Shown one piece after another: positions 7,392 to 15,404 of a stretch of DNA of 40,089 nucleotides; the first letter of the stretch is position 1; every line of letters starts with the position of its first letter. This DNA is from Chloracidobacterium sp. UBA3360 (lineage in GTDB: Bacteria > Acidobacteriota > Blastocatellia > Pyrinomonadales > Pyrinomonadaceae), in assembly GCA_002360555.1 (NCBI GenBank), contig DEQS01000028.1, positions 1 through 40,089 on the forward strand, given 5' to 3'. The notes below the pieces were generated by a model. The model made no database searches. It had not been told where the DNA came from and saw nothing but the letters and a program-made list of their open reading frames with translations. The position numbers and the translations under genes are program-made.

Positions 7392-8894
7392 TCATCTTCT
7401 CGCCGAGCTTGAAATAAAGGCAGCGGCATCGTCGTGCAGCTTCTTTAACTGACGCGTGTCGATGTACATCATGTGACCGGCTTCGTAATACTCAAAGCTA
7501 ATGTTTCGCCGCAAAGTCGGGTCGAGATTCATCGCCGAGACGGTGTATTCGGCTGCGTAAAACGGCGTTGCCATGTCGTAGTAACCCTGAGCGACCATTA
7601 TTTTCATAAACGGATTTTTGCCCATCGCGTCCTTTAGCGAAATGCTCGTGTCAGCATACTGGTTGGTCACGTTGTAGTTCCAAGGAGCCGAGATGCCGCC
7701 GCCGAGGATGTAATATTCGGTGTCGGTCTTAAACCCGAGATCTCCACGAACATAGCTGTTAAATGCCGCCGTGTACGGCGGGCGGATGGCGTTCATCGAC
7801 GGGTCGCTGTCCGGCCCGTCACCCGCGGCGTCGCGGTCGATACCCTTGAATCGGCTGTCGAGTCGACCGGTCGTACGGCGTTCGGAGCGGAGCAATTCTT
7901 TATTAAATTCGCCGAGATCGACGCGAAAGTTGTTTCGCTCGATAAAATCGGTCGATAGACCCGTAAGGGATGAATACTGAGCCGCAAGTGCCGAACGCTC
8001 GGCTGCGGTTAGATGATCCATACGCATCATCGCCCGGACGTACTCGCCCGATGCAAAGTTGCGGGCTTCGTCGGTTACCTGTTTGAGCGTTTTTGACTGC
8101 ATCGCCGGCGTCAGACGTTTGTGATACCACGCAGTCGCGGTGTAGCTGGGCAGGATCAGGACAAGCGGGAGGTCGTTATTGTCCGCAAAACGAATCGTCT
8201 GAAAATTCATAACTGTCGAGACCAGGGCAATGCCGTTGAGAGCGATGCCGTGTTCGAACAGCCAGTTTGACAGGCCCGATGCCCGCGTCGTGCCGTAAGA
8301 TTCGCCAACGAGAAACAGTGGCGACAACCAGCGTTCGTTGCGGCCGAGGTACATGCGGATAAATTCGCCGACCGATTCGATATCGCCGTTGATGCCAAAA
8401 TATTTTGCCGCCAGCTCAGGCCTCGCCGCCCGCGAATAACCCGTCCCGACCGGGTCGATAAATACGAGATCGGTTTCGGCGAGCCAAGTATGCTGATTAT
8501 CCTCCATCTCAAATGGCGGCGGCGGCATCGCACCGTCGTCCATCATCCTGATGCGTCTTGGCCCCAAGGCACCGAGATGCAGCCAAACGCTTGCTGAACC
8601 CGGGCCGCCGTTGAACGAGAACATCAGCGGCCTGTTCGCCGGAGGATTGTCGAGCGTATATGCCATGAAAAAGATCCGTGCCTCGGTGTCGCCAGTCACG
8701 GCGTTTTTTAGCGGCATAAAGCCCGTCGTCACCGTGTACGCCAGCGTCCTCGAACCAACGCGTACCGAGTGCTTCGTCACAGACGGAGCATCATCCTTAA
8801 TATCGGCAGGCTTCGGCGGCTGAACGGTCGGCGTTTGAGCGGCCACAAATAACGGAAACAAAAGTAGTAACGAAAAAAGTGCTAATGCTCTCAT
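7392..8894 (-). CDS. secreted S10-family serine carboxypeptidase-like protein
   Basis: The protein has 500 residues with a signal peptide (1-19, ending FVAA). The S10 fold is clear: the oxyanion region FNGGPGS at 94-100, the nucleophile elbow GESYG with Ser199, an Asp in QGYYDMATPF near 430-440, and the His in EAGHMMY near 474. S10 enzymes remove C-terminal residues from peptides, usually at acidic pH. Bacterial forms of this length are common in Acidobacteriota and are exported. It is transcribed divergently from the VWFA gene across a 178-base gap. Confidence 0.9.
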   Translation of the reverse strand: MRALALFSLLLLFPLFVAAQTPTVQPPKPADIKDDAPSVTKHSVRVGSRTLAYTVTTGFMPLKNAVTGDTEARIFFMAYTLDNPPANRPLMFSFNGGPGSASVWLHLGALGPRRIRMMDDGAMPPPPFEMEDNQHTWLAETDLVFIDPVGTGYSRAARPELAAKYFGINGDIESVGEFIRMYLGRNERWLSPLFLVGESYGTTRASGLSNWLFEHGIALNGIALVSTVMNFQTIRFADNNDLPLVLILPSYTATAWYHKRLTPAMQSKTLKQVTDEARNFASGEYVRAMMRMDHLTAAERSALAAQYSSLTGLSTDFIERNNFRVDLGEFNKELLRSERRTTGRLDSRFKGIDRDAAGDGPDSDPSMNAIRPPYTAAFNSYVRGDLGFKTDTEYYILGGGISAPWNYNVTNQYADTSISLKDAMGKNPFMKIMVAQGYYDMATPFYAAEYTVSAMNLDPTLRRNISFEYYEAGHMMYIDTRQLKKLHDDAAAFISSSARR

Positions 8895-9072
8895 ACGGTA
8901 TAGATCAAATTGTCTTGAATTGATATCGTGCGGAAAAAGATTAGCACAAACCGCTCATAACGCGGAACTGCCGGCTTGTGACTCATAACTGATCCAATTA
9001 TTCGTCACGAAACAATCGTCGGCGGTGTTACGTTTATAGAAATAGTTCTATCTATACCTTTCGGACATTTTT

Positions 9073-10011
9073 ATGAAGATATTTAAAATATTCTCTGTTA
9101 TTTCATTTTTTGCGGTGGCGGCTACTGCACAGGACGATACGATTCGGGTGGCAACAAACCTCGTCACGCTCAATGTTTCCGTTTCGGACATAAAGGGCAA
9201 GGCGGCTACCGGGCTGAAGCTTAGCGATTTTAGGCTAACGGACAACGGCAAGGCTCAGGAGATCGAGACTTTTTCGGACGCGGCGGCCCCTGTTTCTTAC
9301 GGTATTGTGTACGACCAGCATCCGACGACCGACGACCAGACAAGGAGCGTGCTTGCAGCCTTGAAACAGTTCACGTCAAAGCTTGGCGACTCGGACGACT
9401 TTTTTGTTACGGTCTTTAACGACCGGGGCAGCCTGACGACGGAATTTGTGCCGACCGTCGACCAGATCGGCAATCAGGCGGGGGGCGGGACGACATCGCT
9501 TTTTGACGCGATCTTCGCCGCGTCTGACCGAATGTCAAAGGCGCGTAATAATAAACGCGTTTTGCTCGTATTGACCGACGGAGCCGACCACAATTCGCAG
9601 CACAGCTATAAAGAGTTGCGAAATCATCTACGCAGCGTAAACCTGCCCGTGTACGCGATCACTTTCAGCAACCGCGACAGGACGATGTTCGGGTACTCGG
9701 ACATTTTCCGTGACGGCCCGCGCGGCAGGATCCTCTACGGCGAAGCCGACGCTCTCGACCGCGGTGCGATCGCCGAACTAAGCAAAACCAGCGGCGGCCA
9801 GGCATACGACGGCAATATGCGAAACCAGGTCTATCTGGCTGCGGTTTGTACAATGGTGGGCGAAGAGGTCAAGAGCCAGTATGTGCTTGGGTTTTATCCC
9901 GACGCACTCGATGGCAAATACCATAAATTGAAGGTCACAGTAGTTGGACAAAAGGAAAAGAAACTAAAGGTCTCGAGCCGTAAGGGATATCAGTCACCAA
10001 GAAAGGGATAA
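9073..10011 (+). CDS. secreted VWFA-domain protein, acidobacterial type
   Basis: This 312-residue protein has a signal peptide (1-19, ending ATAQ). The N-terminal part matches the VWFA-related acidobacterial family: IRVATNLVTLNVSVSD then a DFRLTDNGK. A von Willebrand A domain follows from about 74 to 235. The metal site looks altered. The usual D-x-S-x-S is D-Q-H-P-T at 81-85, while the later Thr (GGGTTSLFDAI) and Asp (LTDGAD) remain. The family is expanded in Acidobacteriota; its role is unknown but probably involves protein-protein contacts outside the cytoplasm. Confidence 0.88.
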   Translation: MKIFKIFSVISFFAVAATAQDDTIRVATNLVTLNVSVSDIKGKAATGLKLSDFRLTDNGKAQEIETFSDAAAPVSYGIVYDQHPTTDDQTRSVLAALKQFTSKLGDSDDFFVTVFNDRGSLTTEFVPTVDQIGNQAGGGTTSLFDAIFAASDRMSKARNNKRVLLVLTDGADHNSQHSYKELRNHLRSVNLPVYAITFSNRDRTMFGYSDIFRDGPRGRILYGEADALDRGAIAELSKTSGGQAYDGNMRNQVYLAAVCTMVGEEVKSQYVLGFYPDALDGKYHKLKVTVVGQKEKKLKVSSRKGYQSPRKG

Positions 10012-10022
10012 GATCCGGCCCG

Positions 10023-10106
10023 TTACGCCTTAGGGTTGAGTGTAAACGACATCGGCACAAATTCCAGAGAGACGATCTCGCCGGCGGTCTTTAACTTTAT
10101 GTCCAT
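10023..10106 (-). pseudogene. short coding-like fragment (27 residues), possible gene remnant
   Basis: On the minus strand an ATG at 10104-10106 opens a 27-residue frame with a coding-like composition (KLKTAGEIVSLEFVPMSFTL) ending in TAA at 10023. The frame is closed by a TAG just upstream of the ATG, although the codons in between also look coding. This suggests the 3' end of a decayed gene. It could equally be chance. The rest of the 10012-10209 gap shows nothing I can name. Confidence 0.25.
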
Positions 10107-10209
10107 TTTGTCATTGTAGATAAAGACCTAGGATGGTTGCCAGGATGAGATTGCGCGGGTTTTTCATTCTCAAAAAAAGCACAGAAAGGCAGATATGTTA
10201 GGGGATCTC

Positions 10210-10839
10210 TTACGCAGCGAGCGACGTGACGCGGTGGGTTTCGTGCATGATGGGGCTATTTAGCAACTCATACAGTTGTTCCGCGGTTGCCGTGTCGTTG
10301 AGCATTGCGGCAAGGTCCAGGGATTGCCCGGCGATCTCAGGGTCGCGGTGGTTTATTGACCGGACGAGGGCGATCAGATCTTCGCGGGCGATGGTTTGAT
10401 AGGTGCTGATCTTGTTTTTATTTCGGCGGGCAGAGCATCGGGCGGCGATCGCGGGATCGGCGATAACACCTATTTCGTCTAGGTGTGTGATATGATCAGT
10501 GCCAACGATCGAACTTCCGGCTTCGGTCAGTCCTGTGTAGCGGTAAAATATCTCGCGAAACTCAAATATCTCCGCCGAAGTAGCTTCTGCAAATGCCAGA
10601 GATTCTATCCGTCCGCGAATGTGCTCGACCTTTTGCATAAAGGTCTGTTCATCATAATTTGCAACCGCGATACGGTACGCGAGCCTCGGGGCGGCGGCCG
10701 GCCATGCGAAATATGCAAATGTAGTCCTTAACAGGCTCAGGCCGGTGAATTTGTCGGGCAGAGACGCAAATTTATAGACGCCGAGCGGAGTGCCCAGGGC
10801 GAGATAGATGATGACGATTTCTATGATGGTCATTTTCAT
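10210..10839 (-). CDS. hypothetical protein with one N-terminal membrane segment
   Basis: I do not recognise this protein. From the ATG at 10837-10839 it has 209 residues; an upstream in-frame ATG at 10869 would add ten residues, including three cysteines. Residues 4-22 (IIEIVIIYLALGTPLGVY) are hydrophobic and may form a single transmembrane anchor, followed by a largely helical cytosolic or periplasmic domain. A second weak hydrophobic stretch around 40-55 contains AYFAWPAAAPRLAYRIAVA. Neither start has a clear ribosome binding site. It stands alone on the minus strand between plus-strand genes. Confidence 0.6.
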   Translation of the reverse strand: MKMTIIEIVIIYLALGTPLGVYKFASLPDKFTGLSLLRTTFAYFAWPAAAPRLAYRIAVANYDEQTFMQKVEHIRGRIESLAFAEATSAEIFEFREIFYRYTGLTEAGSSIVGTDHITHLDEIGVIADPAIAARCSARRNKNKISTYQTIAREDLIALVRSINHRDPEIAGQSLDLAAMLNDTATAEQLYELLNSPIMHETHRVTSLAA

Positions 10840-11023
10840 TGGACAGCAACGCCCGCAAAAAAGATGCAAATAAAGAAATTAGGGAACAACTCTTAGAGGC
10901 ATTCGTATATCTAATGCTTAGCAACCCATAAAGTTTTTAAGCCAAAGTTTTGCACCTTGCAATACATACTATAACAAATAATACCGGGCCGGACACGGCA
11001 CCGATCAAGGTGGGGAAGATCAA

Positions 11024-11239
11024 ATGACAGAGAAAAGTAAGATAAAAGTAGTAAAAAGGAGCGAGGCGAAAGCCAAACCCTCAAAGGGCAAACGCCCTAA
11101 AACCTCGCGTGCCGTCGCCCGCGAAATGGTCTCGACCGTCACCGAGTGGGTCACCGAACTAAAAGACCGCAAGAGCGTCGAAACCAAAGCCGCCCTCGAA
11201 CTCCTCTTCGGCGGCACCCAACGCCCGCGGGAATCGTAA
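11024..11239 (+). CDS. small basic protein of unknown function
   Basis: This 71-residue protein has a strongly basic, Lys/Arg/Ser-rich first half (residues 3-32) and a helical second half (about 33-64: AREMVSTVTEWVTELK then ETKAALELLFGG). A good ribosome binding site, GGGGAAG, precedes the ATG, and a strong intrinsic terminator follows 32 bases after the stop. It therefore looks like a monocistronic gene. A basic tail plus helix suggests nucleic acid binding, but no named family is recognised and this is inference. Confidence 0.65.
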   Translation: MTEKSKIKVVKRSEAKAKPSKGKRPKTSRAVAREMVSTVTEWVTELKDRKSVETKAALELLFGGTQRPRES

Positions 11240-11271
11240 ATTGCAATAATATTTTAAGCTGGTCGAATTGA

Positions 11272-11300
11272 AAGGCTTCGCATTGTGCGAGGCCTTTTTT
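11272..11300 (+). terminator. intrinsic terminator
   Basis: AAGGCTTCGCA (11272-11282) and TGCGAGGCCTT (11286-11296) form an 11-bp stem with one T-G wobble and a 3-base loop, followed by a run of T. It ends the 71-residue protein gene. Confidence 0.9.
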
Positions 11301-11359
11301 ACTTTTACACTACTATCTGCCATCTTCTCTAAGATCGCGGTTCCTGACTCCGATTCTCC

Positions 11360-11854
11360 TTACTGTTTCTTTACTTTTGCACACTTAAGGTAGTCATACT
11401 TTGACTCGGGAAAATAGCTGAAGGTCCGTATAGTATCGCTGCTTGTATCAACTGTTAACACGACTCCGTCCTTTTCGTTAGTATAAGAAACCAAATGGAG
11501 AGAGCCGGGATCGGGGTGCATTTCAAACTTGTTACGATCTATTTTCAAATCGGAAAATTTATAGGGATTTGGGTAGTCAGGACTGAAGTCAACGTTTATT
11601 ACGGTTAGTTCCGGAATGTTCCACCCATGTGCCGGATCATTATTGCAAAGTCCTGTCGAGTACAAAACAAAGACCTCCCCGTCTTTCACTCTGTAGCCGG
11701 CTGCATACTTGGCAATACTCATTGGCTCTGGCTTTCCCAGAATCTTTTCAACGTCAGCTCTTGTTGACTTAAGAGGGATTATACCGTTCCACACATTACT
11801 TGTCTGAGAATTTGCAGGATAGGCAAGTAACAGCATCAAGATCAATTTATACAT
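11360..11854 (-). CDS. secreted hypothetical protein
   Basis: The protein has 164 residues with a short signal peptide (about 1-16, ending ANSQ). The mature region begins NVWNGIIPLKSTRADVEKILG, a phrase I associate with secreted acidobacterial hypothetical proteins, where SmpA/OmlA-like STR.DVE..LG motifs mark a small lipoprotein-type fold. There is no lipobox cysteine. Two cysteines remain in the mature part, near residues 69 and 157, and could form a disulfide. Function is unknown. It is divergent from the SDR gene, with 293 bases between them. Confidence 0.65.
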   Translation of the reverse strand: MYKLILMLLLAYPANSQTSNVWNGIIPLKSTRADVEKILGKPEPMSIAKYAAGYRVKDGEVFVLYSTGLCNNDPAHGWNIPELTVINVDFSPDYPNPYKFSDLKIDRNKFEMHPDPGSLHLVSYTNEKDGVVLTVDTSSDTIRTFSYFPESKYDYLKCAKVKKQ

Positions 11855-12020
11855 AACGCAAACCTCCCTGATAATAGACGGTTGGGGGCAGACCTGCGAT
11901 ACGACGATTTTTGCTTATTATCATTCTTCGCATGTGCAAATACTGGCACATCTTTGCCGGAATTGAAATCCTATTTTTCGGGGTTTGTCGGATTTTGCAC
12001 GAAATGACGTATTTTTCGGG

Positions 12021-12070
12021 TTTGGTCCACCCTGGTCCATCTTGGTCCACCTGGTCCGGACCGGACCAAA
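12021..12070. repeat. helically phased TGGTCC repeats with terminal palindrome
   Basis: TGGTCC occurs at 12023, 12033, 12043 and 12052, with spacings of 10, 10 and 9 bases, close to one DNA turn. The last copy forms the palindrome GGTCCGGACC (12053-12062), followed by GGACCAAA, which pairs with TTTGGTCC at 12021-12028. It lies about 80 bases upstream of the SDR start in the 11855-12147 gap. The rest of that gap shows nothing I can name. Confidence 0.75.
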
Positions 12071-12147
12071 CTACAGAACTTACGGTTTGCCAGAGTCTGA
12101 GTTTCATTGCTATCCTAATTTCCACAACATTCCAGTTACAGATATAT

Positions 12148-12909
12148 ATGAGTGAAAAAGTGGCGGTGATTACCGGGGCGAGCAGCGGCATCGGGCGGGC
12201 GACAGCAAAGATATTTGCCGAAAAAGGTTATACGGTCGTGGCTGTCGGCCGCAACGAAAAAGAGCTGTCGGCACTCGGCACGGGGCTAAAATCAAAAAAA
12301 GGCTCGATCAAGATACACCTTGCTGACGTGACCGAGCAGTCGCAGATCGAGAGGATCGTGACCGAGACGATACATAATTTTGGCCGCATTGACGTGCTCG
12401 TAAATTCCGCCGGGATCATAATGAACGGCAATATTGAGAACACAAAGCTCGACGATTGGGATAAAATGATGCAGATCAATCTGCGATCGGTGTTTGTGCT
12501 GTCGCAAAAATGCGTGCCGCATCTGATCGAGTCCAAGGGCAATATTGTCAACGTCTCGAGCGTCGCGGGAACGCGGTCGTTTCCAAATGTGCTGGCGTAT
12601 TGTGTATCAAAGGCGGCGATCGATCAGTTAACGCGGTGCTCGGCGCTTGAGCTTGCGGCTCAGGGTGTTCGCGTAAATGCTGTAAATCCTGGGGTTGTCG
12701 TTACAAATCTCCACAAACGCAACGGCATGGAAGACGAGGCATATGACGCGTTTCTCAAGCATTCAAAAGAAACACACCCGATCGGCCGTGTCGGGACGTC
12801 CGATGAGGTCGGCGAATTGATATACTATCTTGCGTCGGACAAGGCGGGCTGGATCACGGGGGCGACATACGAAATTGACGGCGGGCGCGGGCAAACTTGT
12901 GCTAGATAG
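12148..12909 (+). CDS. short-chain dehydrogenase/reductase (SDR)
   Basis: This is a classical SDR of 253 residues. The cofactor motif TGASSGIG is at about residues 9-16, N-[A]-G near 89-93 (NSAGI), the catalytic Ser in VSSVAG near 142-147, and the Y-x-x-x-K motif (YCVSK) near 156-160. The end, WITGATYEIDGG, is the usual SDR C-terminus. It reduces or oxidises an alcohol/carbonyl substrate with NAD(P); the substrate cannot be told. The frame is open upstream to 11911, but that extension is low-complexity and contains the TGGTCC repeat, so the ATG at 12148 is chosen. It is followed by the phosphodiesterase gene after a gap of 6-12 bases. Confidence 0.92.
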   Translation: MSEKVAVITGASSGIGRATAKIFAEKGYTVVAVGRNEKELSALGTGLKSKKGSIKIHLADVTEQSQIERIVTETIHNFGRIDVLVNSAGIIMNGNIENTKLDDWDKMMQINLRSVFVLSQKCVPHLIESKGNIVNVSSVAGTRSFPNVLAYCVSKAAIDQLTRCSALELAAQGVRVNAVNPGVVVTNLHKRNGMEDEAYDAFLKHSKETHPIGRVGTSDEVGELIYYLASDKAGWITGATYEIDGGRGQTCAR

Positions 12910-12921
12910 GTTGGGGTGAAG

Positions 12922-13698
12922 ATGCGTATCCAATTGCTTCCAAGTACGATCGACGAGAACGGGCGGGCATCCGCACGTCAGCATATGCTGACCCTCGTCA
13001 TCGACGACCGCGTCACGATCGACGCCGGAAGCCTCGCGTTTGGCTGCACTGACGCACAGCGGGAAAACATCCGCGACATCGTCCTCACACATACACATCT
13101 CGATCATATAGCCGGGTTGCCGATGTTTATCGACGACCTGTTTGCTACGCTGACGGAGCCGATTCGCATCCACGCGACGCGTGTGATGATCGACATTCTC
13201 GAAAAACACATCTTTAACTGGTCGATCTACCCGAGCTTTTCCGAGCTGTCAAATGACAAAGGCCGTGTAATGGAATACGTCGAATACGAGCGCGGAGCGG
13301 CATTCAACGCGGCCCACCTGTCGTTCCAAAGCCTCGCCGTAAAACACGATGTTGAGGCAAACGGATATATTGTTTCGGACGGCGAAATGTCGATCGCGAT
13401 CACCGGAGATACGGGCCGAACGGATGATTTTTGGCAGGTTTGTAATAGGACTGATGATCTGCGGGCGGTGTTTGTTGAGTGTGCTTTTCCGGATGAGCTG
13501 GGCGAGTTGGCAACTGTCTCATGCCATCTGACACCGAGCACGCTCAAATCTGAGCTTGAGAAATTTCACAAATCGGACTGCCCTGTCTATGTCATCAACC
13601 TAAAACCGGCATATCGTGAGACGGTTATCACACAGTTGATGGACGCTAACCTTCCCCGTGTCCAGATCCTCGATGTCGGCAAGGTCTACGAACTCTAA
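12922..13698 (+). CDS. metallo-beta-lactamase-fold phosphodiesterase (class II cNMP PDE-like)
   Basis: The protein has 258 residues from ATG 12922; a GTG two codons upstream is an alternative. The metal-binding motif THTHLDH is present near residues 57-63, with a later ITGDTG Asp near 155-160 and a His in SCHLTP near 200. An N-terminal strand followed by a QHMLTLVIDD phrase and IDAGS resembles class II cyclic nucleotide phosphodiesterases, which cleave 3',5'-cAMP. Another hydrolase of the fold remains possible. The gene lies just downstream of the SDR gene and is convergent, with a 4-base overlap, with a small minus-strand gene. Confidence 0.8.
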   Translation: MRIQLLPSTIDENGRASARQHMLTLVIDDRVTIDAGSLAFGCTDAQRENIRDIVLTHTHLDHIAGLPMFIDDLFATLTEPIRIHATRVMIDILEKHIFNWSIYPSFSELSNDKGRVMEYVEYERGAAFNAAHLSFQSLAVKHDVEANGYIVSDGEMSIAITGDTGRTDDFWQVCNRTDDLRAVFVECAFPDELGELATVSCHLTPSTLKSELEKFHKSDCPVYVINLKPAYRETVITQLMDANLPRVQILDVGKVYEL

Positions 13699-13901
13699 AC
13701 TTTATCCCGCAGAAAATTTATCCTCTCAAAAGCAGTTTCGCGAAACTCGCCCGGAAAATCGTGCAGCCGCACGCGATGATTCGGCAGAACCTCCTTTATC
13801 CGATACGTACGCTCTTCGCGTTCGACTCCTGGCATGATCTCTGCGCGAAACGTCACGTTCATCTCAGGCCTTGCCCATACAAAATCAGGTTTTTCTCTCA
13901 C
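13695..13901 (-). CDS. small conserved-looking hypothetical protein
   Basis: This 68-residue protein starts at a GTG (13899-13901) with GGAG seven bases upstream, a good start site. It is charged and probably beta-rich (for example MNVTFRAEIMPGVEREER then YRIKEVLPNHRVRLHDF), perhaps a small SH3- or OB-like barrel. I do not recognise it. It follows a 55-residue gene on the same strand after 15 bases, and its stop overlaps the end of the phosphodiesterase gene. Confidence 0.6.
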   Translation of the reverse strand: MREKPDFVWARPEMNVTFRAEIMPGVEREERTYRIKEVLPNHRVRLHDFPGEFRETAFERINFLRDKV

Positions 13902-13916
13902 AGATATCTCCGGTGG

Positions 13917-14084
13917 CTAATCATCCAGCTTTGGATCGTGCTTATGCTTGACCTTGCGCAGCGATGGATGGATCTTTTCCTCGGGTTTATCGCTCCCAAA
14001 TTTTTGCGACGGCGGGGCGGTCGGCTTTCTGATCGAATCAAAAACCGGCCTCTTGTCCGCTGACTTTATCTTACTCCGTTTCAC
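13917..14084 (-). CDS. very small basic protein, 55 residues
   Basis: A GTG at 14082-14084, with an in-frame TGA a few codons upstream, opens a 55-residue frame ending in TAG at 13917. The product is Lys/Arg/Pro-rich, with the phrase FDSIRKPTAPPSQKFGSDKP and a basic tail KVKHKHDPK. The composition and the Ser-Ile-Arg-Lys-Pro phrase look like a real small protein, not random sequence. It sits 15 bases upstream of the 68-residue gene, so the two probably form an operon. Its ribosome binding site is weak. Function is unknown; nucleic acid or ribosome binding is a guess. Confidence 0.5.
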   Translation of the reverse strand: MKRSKIKSADKRPVFDSIRKPTAPPSQKFGSDKPEEKIHPSLRKVKHKHDPKLDD

Positions 14085-14172
14085 GCCTAGATTGTATCAA
14101 AGCTTGCCGGGACAATTTAGCGAAACGATTGACTTTACGAACAAAAAACCACAGTATTTTGCATTAAGGTTG

Positions 14173-15126
14173 ATGCCTAATTACAACGACAGAAACGATA
14201 TATCGCAACGCGACCGCCGTGCTTTTCAGGCGGAATATCACCGTCGGCGGCCATTTTGGGTGCCGGCGATGAGCTATTATGTGTTGGCGATGGCCGTTGC
14301 GGCGGCGTTCTTTTTTCTGGTTTGGGGCATACTGCACGACAACGCGGTCGAAACGCCTTGGGTAACCTCCGGCGTGAGTGCAAGCATCGTGTTGGCCGGT
14401 GCGGTAATACTACGCGAGGTAATTCTACGGCGTGCAAGAAACCGCTTTTTCCGCCATCAGCGGGCGATCGAAAATGCCAAGTCTCATTACGGCTCGGAGC
14501 GACGCGGGGAGAGCAAACTCACCATCGAGCGTAACGCCGCCATTATCAAACAGATACGGCAAAAATCGGACGCGGCAAAAGTATTGAATACGCTATCGGC
14601 CGGACATCGCGAGGTTTTTGAGTTGTGTGCAGAATATTTAGCTCTCGTCGATCGTGATCTGAAAACGATAAACGCAGGTTCAAAACGGCTCGAGCCACTG
14701 CTCAAAGGGCGCACTAAAGCGGTCGACTACCACCGTTTTCACATGCTCCACTGGGCCGAGATCGAGACGCGGACGTTGACTAATGAAGCTCTGACGCGGA
14801 CGGACATCGACGAAAAAGTCAAAGGCGCGCAGGATGCTCTAAATGTGATCGACGCGGCTCTGACCGTATATCCATCCGAACAGGCGTTGCTTGATTCGAG
14901 AGAGTTGTTAGGTGAGATGGCCGTTTCGATAAAGGTCTCTCACTGGGTCGAAGAGGCAGAGCGTGCGGCGTTCAAGGGCGATTACGCCGGGGCAAAGAGC
15001 CTATATCGCGACGCTCTTTTTTATCTCGGACGCGATAATGTACACAATGCCGAACGTGAACGGGCGGCAATTCGGATCAACCAAGAGATCGAACGCATCC
15101 GATTGATGGAAGATAATCCGGCTTAG
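14173..15126 (+). CDS. membrane protein with helical TPR-like C-terminal domain
   Basis: From ATG 14173 (AAGG four bases upstream) this protein has 317 residues. A longer frame from 13948 would lie antisense to the 55-residue gene and is rejected. Two transmembrane segments lie at about 34-52 and 66-83, followed by a long, charged helical region. The last 100 residues contain TPR-like phrases (AQDALNVIDAALTVYPSEQALLDSRE, then AERAAFKGDYAGAKSLYRDA), suggesting repeat helices on the cytosolic side. I do not recognise the family. A role in complex assembly would be inference. Confidence 0.7.
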   Translation: MPNYNDRNDISQRDRRAFQAEYHRRRPFWVPAMSYYVLAMAVAAAFFFLVWGILHDNAVETPWVTSGVSASIVLAGAVILREVILRRARNRFFRHQRAIENAKSHYGSERRGESKLTIERNAAIIKQIRQKSDAAKVLNTLSAGHREVFELCAEYLALVDRDLKTINAGSKRLEPLLKGRTKAVDYHRFHMLHWAEIETRTLTNEALTRTDIDEKVKGAQDALNVIDAALTVYPSEQALLDSRELLGEMAVSIKVSHWVEEAERAAFKGDYAGAKSLYRDALFYLGRDNVHNAERERAAIRINQEIERIRLMEDNPA

Positions 15127-15177
15127 CCCGCGTCGGCCATTTGTGTAACATCCGTTTACATTGCAATATAGTTACAG

Positions 15178-15387
15178 ATGATTTCCCAGAGATGCCCAAA
15201 ATGTAAGAGCGACCGCATCAGACGCGGCTACCGCCCAACGTCGATCTTTTTCAAGATACTTTTTCGCTACAATTTATTGTGCGATAAATGTAACTGGGAA
15301 TTTCGCGGCTTTGCGGTTCCGGGTACGGTAAACACTCGCTCTGGCAGCAGTAAAAAGAAACGGGCTGCGGCGACGGAAAGCAAATAA
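15178..15387 (+). CDS. small zinc-ribbon protein
   Basis: This 69-residue protein has two knuckles, CPKC at residues 6-9 and CDKC at 35-38, the spacing of a zinc ribbon. Between them lies an aromatic, basic segment (RRGYRPTSIFFKILFRYNLL). The tail is Lys/Ala-rich. Such proteins usually bind nucleic acid or proteins; the target is unknown. It starts 51 bases after the upstream membrane protein and precedes the SLBB gene by 17 bases, so it may be in the same transcript. Confidence 0.7.
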   Translation: MISQRCPKCKSDRIRRGYRPTSIFFKILFRYNLLCDKCNWEFRGFAVPGTVNTRSGSSKKKRAAATESK

Positions 15388-15404
15388 ACCAATATTAGAT
15401 CATC

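Noticed and set aside
7316..7429. Extension of the small secreted protein upstream of its signal peptide
   Set aside because: It would overlap the S10 gene end and bury the signal peptide. The ATG at 7315 has GGAGAA in place.
11911..12147. An 80-residue N-terminal extension of the SDR
   Set aside because: The stretch is low-complexity, contains the TGGTCC repeat, and the Rossmann start follows directly after ATG 12148.
13948..14172. Upstream extension of the membrane/TPR-like protein
   Set aside because: It is antisense to the 55-residue gene. ATG 14173 has a ribosome binding site and a sensible N-terminus.
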